Shown piece by piece: positions 61,684-64,000 of a DNA stretch of 64,000 nt. The translations under genes and the position numbers were made by a program. This DNA comes from Azolla caroliniana (Eukaryota; Polypodiophyta): contig JBHGNT010000089.1 of the NCBI GenBank assembly GCA_043228905.1, forward strand, positions 1-64,000, written 5' to 3'. Within the stretch, counting starts at the first letter, position 1; each line of letters opens with the position of its first letter. The notes beneath the pieces are model-generated. The model was not told the origin of the DNA. It worked only from the letters and a program-made list of their open reading frames with translations, and did not search any database.

Positions 61684-63999
61684 TCACTTCGGTATGGGAT
61701 GTCTCTCCAATCCTATCCTCTTCCGGCATGCTTCCAGCTTGTCGGGTGTAAGCACCTTGGTCAGCATATCCGACCCGTTCTCGTCCGTGTGGATCTTTGT
61801 CAGCACGAACTCCTTGTCTTCTATCCTTTCCCGGATCCAGTGATATCTTCGCTGGATGTGCTTCGTCCGGGAGTGATAGGCCGCGTTCTTCGCAAGGTGG
61901 ATTGCACTCTGACTGTCGCAGTAGAGTCGGTACTCCTCCTGCCGGATACCGAGCTCTCTAATGAAGTCTTTCATCCATATTACTTCCTTGCCGGCTTCAA
62001 CAGCCGCCATGTACTCCGCCTCCGTGGTTGACAACGCAACCGTCTTCTGCAGCCTCGACTGCCATGAAACAGCTCCACCTGCATACGTCATCACATACCC
62101 TGATGTGGACCGGCTGGTATCTGCATCAGCCGACATATCCGAATCGGTGAAGCCGTCGAGTTCGGGCTTACCGGAGCCGAATCGGAGGCACACGTTTGCC
62201 GTGCCCTTCAGGTATCGGAGTATCCACTTGGCCGCGTTCCAATGCTCTTTGCCGGGATTGCTCATGTACCGGCTCACCACTCCGACTGCGTATCCTATGT
62301 CCGGTCTCGTACACACCATGGCGTACATCAAGCTCCCGACGGCTGAGGCATACGGCACTTTCATCATATCCTCCTTTTCAGCCTTTGTCTTGGGACTTTG
62401 TTTGCTGGACAGCTTGCAGTTTGCCGGGAGGGTCGATCCGACCGGTCTTGCTTCCGACATGTTGAACCGGTGAAGCACCTTCGTCACGTACTTCTCCTGT
62501 GACAGCCACAACAGCTTCTTCTTCCGGTCCCGGATGATGTGCATCCCTAGTATTTGTCTCGCCGAACCCAGGTCCTTCATTGAGAAGGTTCGGTGAAGAG
62601 CCTTCTTCAGCATCCGTATCTTGACCTGGTCCCGTCCGACGATCAACATGTCGTCCACGTACAGGAGGAGTATTAGAAAGTCTCCTCCTTCGAACTTCTT
62701 CACAAACACGCAGTGGTCGGACTGCGTTTTGAGATACCCTTCGTCGGTCATGAAGGAGTCGAACTTCCGGTACCATTGCCGGGGAGCCTGCTTCAGTCCG
62801 TAAAGGCTCTTCTTCAACCGGCATACCAGGTGCTCCTTCCCTTTCTTCTCGAATCCTTCCGGTTGCTGCATGTAGATCTCTTCATCGAGGTCACCATGAA
62901 GGAATGCCGTCTTCACGTCCATCTGTTCTACCTCGAGGTCCATGCTTGCCGCTATGCTCAGCACCGTCCGGATGGAGGTCATCTTCACTACCGGGGCAAA
63001 TATCTCGTCGAAGTCGACGCCCTTCTTCTGCTGAAACCCCTTCACCACGATCCTGGCTTTGTATCTCGGGGGGTTTCCGGCATCTCCCGGTTTCATCTTG
63101 AACACCCACTTGTTACGGAGTGCCCGTTTTCCTTTCGGCAGCTCCACAAGTTCATATGTGTGGTTCTCATGCAGGGAATCCATCTCGTCCTGCATGGCAC
63201 TCAACCACCTGCGGCTCTGAGTGTCATGCTTTGCTTCTTCAAAGCTCTCCGGCTCCCCCTCGTCGGTTAGCAACAGGTGCTCTGGTTCCGGAAATCTCCG
63301 GGGGGCCCTTCTCTCTCTTAGAGGATATCTCCGTTCTGGAGCTTCGGTAACCGGTTCTTCCGATTCTTCTTCATCCGAATCCATTTCGGGATCGGGGCCG
63401 GTTCCGGTATCATTTTCATCTTCTTCGACCGGTTCTGCTTCTTCACCGTCTTCGGCCGGATCCTCGAGTGCTAACCGGTCCCTTGCCGGTCGGGACTGCT
63501 CCTCGTAGAGTTGATCCTCACCGATCGACTTGGAGCTCTTCATCTTCTTCTCCGACTCCCAGTCGGCGAGTGTCTTGTTCTCCATGAAGATGATGTCTCG
63601 ACTCCTGAATATCTTCTTGTCGACCGGGTCCCATACTCGGTAGCCGAACTCGTCATCGCCGTAACCGAGGAATATGCATGGCCGGGTCTTTGGATCTAGC
63701 TTTCCTCTCCGGTCCTTTGCCACATGCACGTATGTGAGACACCCGAACACCTTCAGGTGCCGATAGGATACTTCCCTACCGGTCCACACTCTCTGCGGCG
63801 TGTCTCCGTCCAAAGGTACTGAGGGTGATCGGTTTATCACATATGTCGCCGTCGACATTGCCTCAGCCCAAAACCCCTTGGGTAATTTCGCATGTGCCAG
63901 CATACTCCGGACCCTCTCCATTATGGTCCGGTTCATCCTCTCGGCCAGCCCGTTCAGTTCCGGCGTCTTCGGCACAGTAAACTCGAGCCGGATTCCCTT
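61684..63999 (-). CDS. Copia J Pol, C-terminal 772 codons (partial)
   Basis: Open to the window edge and uninterrupted. Order from the right: end of integrase core (LNGLAERMNRTIMERVRSML), integrase C-terminus (GYGDDEFGYRVWDPVDKKI), an acidic linker of about 110 residues, RT with [48 protein letters not shown] and LLLYVDDMLIVG, then RNase H with VALSTTEAEYMAAVEAGKEV and HSRTKHIQRRYHWIRERI, ending in ERHPIPK. Catalytic boxes are intact. The TGA stop overlaps the polypurine tract. The 5' half of the element lies beyond the window. Confidence 0.93.
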   Translation of the reverse strand, partial: KGIRLEFTVPKTPELNGLAERMNRTIMERVRSMLAHAKLPKGFWAEAMSTATYVINRSPSVPLDGDTPQRVWTGREVSYRHLKVFGCLTYVHVAKDRRGKLDPKTRPCIFLGYGDDEFGYRVWDPVDKKIFRSRDIIFMENKTLADWESEKKMKSSKSIGEDQLYEEQSRPARDRLALEDPAEDGEEAEPVEEDENDTGTGPDPEMDSDEEESEEPVTEAPERRYPLRERRAPRRFPEPEHLLLTDEGEPESFEEAKHDTQSRRWLSAMQDEMDSLHENHTYELVELPKGKRALRNKWVFKMKPGDAGNPPRYKARIVVKGFQQKKGVDFDEIFAPVVKMTSIRTVLSIAASMDLEVEQMDVKTAFLHGDLDEEIYMQQPEGFEKKGKEHLVCRLKKSLYGLKQAPRQWYRKFDSFMTDEGYLKTQSDHCVFVKKFEGGDFLILLLYVDDMLIVGRDQVKIRMLKKALHRTFSMKDLGSARQILGMHIIRDRKKKLLWLSQEKYVTKVLHRFNMSEARPVGSTLPANCKLSSKQSPKTKAEKEDMMKVPYASAVGSLMYAMVCTRPDIGYAVGVVSRYMSNPGKEHWNAAKWILRYLKGTANVCLRFGSGKPELDGFTDSDMSADADTSRSTSGYVMTYAGGAVSWQSRLQKTVALSTTEAEYMAAVEAGKEVIWMKDFIRELGIRQEEYRLYCDSQSAIHLAKNAAYHSRTKHIQRRYHWIRERIEDKEFVLTKIHTDENGSDMLTKVLTPDKLEACRKRIGLERHPIPK

Positions 64000-64000
64000 C

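Overview
This is nuclear DNA of a land plant. The evidence is one spliced host gene with GT-AG introns, a eukaryotic tRNA-Gly gene, plant-type Ty1/copia and Ty3/gypsy retrotransposons, a LINE and a pogo/Tigger-like DNA transposon. The long intron (about 3 kb), the dense nesting, a chromovirus of the Tf1/sushi/Tcn1 type and a Ty3 family with an unusual D-H/Y-G-S protease are compatible with a spore-bearing plant such as a fern or lycophyte. That placement is inference; no gene here proves it.

Layout. 1-1135: fragments of an LTR, a gypsy integrase and a copia reverse transcriptase. 2169-7561: the only recognisable host protein gene, a four-exon folate-receptor-like membrane protein. 9264-9334: tRNA-Gly(CCC). 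10042-10104: two joined scraps of organelle-type small-subunit rRNA. 10675-14692: the 3' half of a decayed copia element (copia A, minus strand), joined through a GA microsatellite to the 3' end of a chromovirus (plus strand). 14693-29912: an old minus-strand Ty3 element (called B' here) cut by two younger insertions with perfect 5-bp target duplications: a pol-less LTR element (C, 15974-18833) and a nearly intact 10-kb Ty3 element (D, 19500-29470). D encodes a 1942-residue Gag-Pol and a second, large coiled-coil protein.

30036-37560: a nest in which copia F holds a solo copia LTR, which holds a Tigger-like transposon, which holds a 113-bp satellite array with a 5-unit higher-order repeat, which holds another solo LTR. 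37560-41580: degenerate repeats, including an array of inverted repeats. 42600-47918: a full-length but mutated LINE with two ORFs. 48366-51535: an unidentified membrane-protein-like remnant and pieces of copia elements. About 51600-61050: a Ty3 element of the B type (plus strand), interrupted by a very young chromovirus M (54479-60230; LTRs differ at one base; TSD GTCAG) and finally cut by a minus-strand copia element J (61051 to beyond the window end).

Most genes here are selfish and act as gag-pol units. The strongest leads are: the accessory ORF of D; the chimeric leader of D, which carries the end of a C-type LTR between two copies of primer-binding-site sequence and so links D to the non-autonomous C family; a textbook-like -1 frameshift signal between gag and pol of M; and the higher-order satellite array inside a pogo-like transposon.
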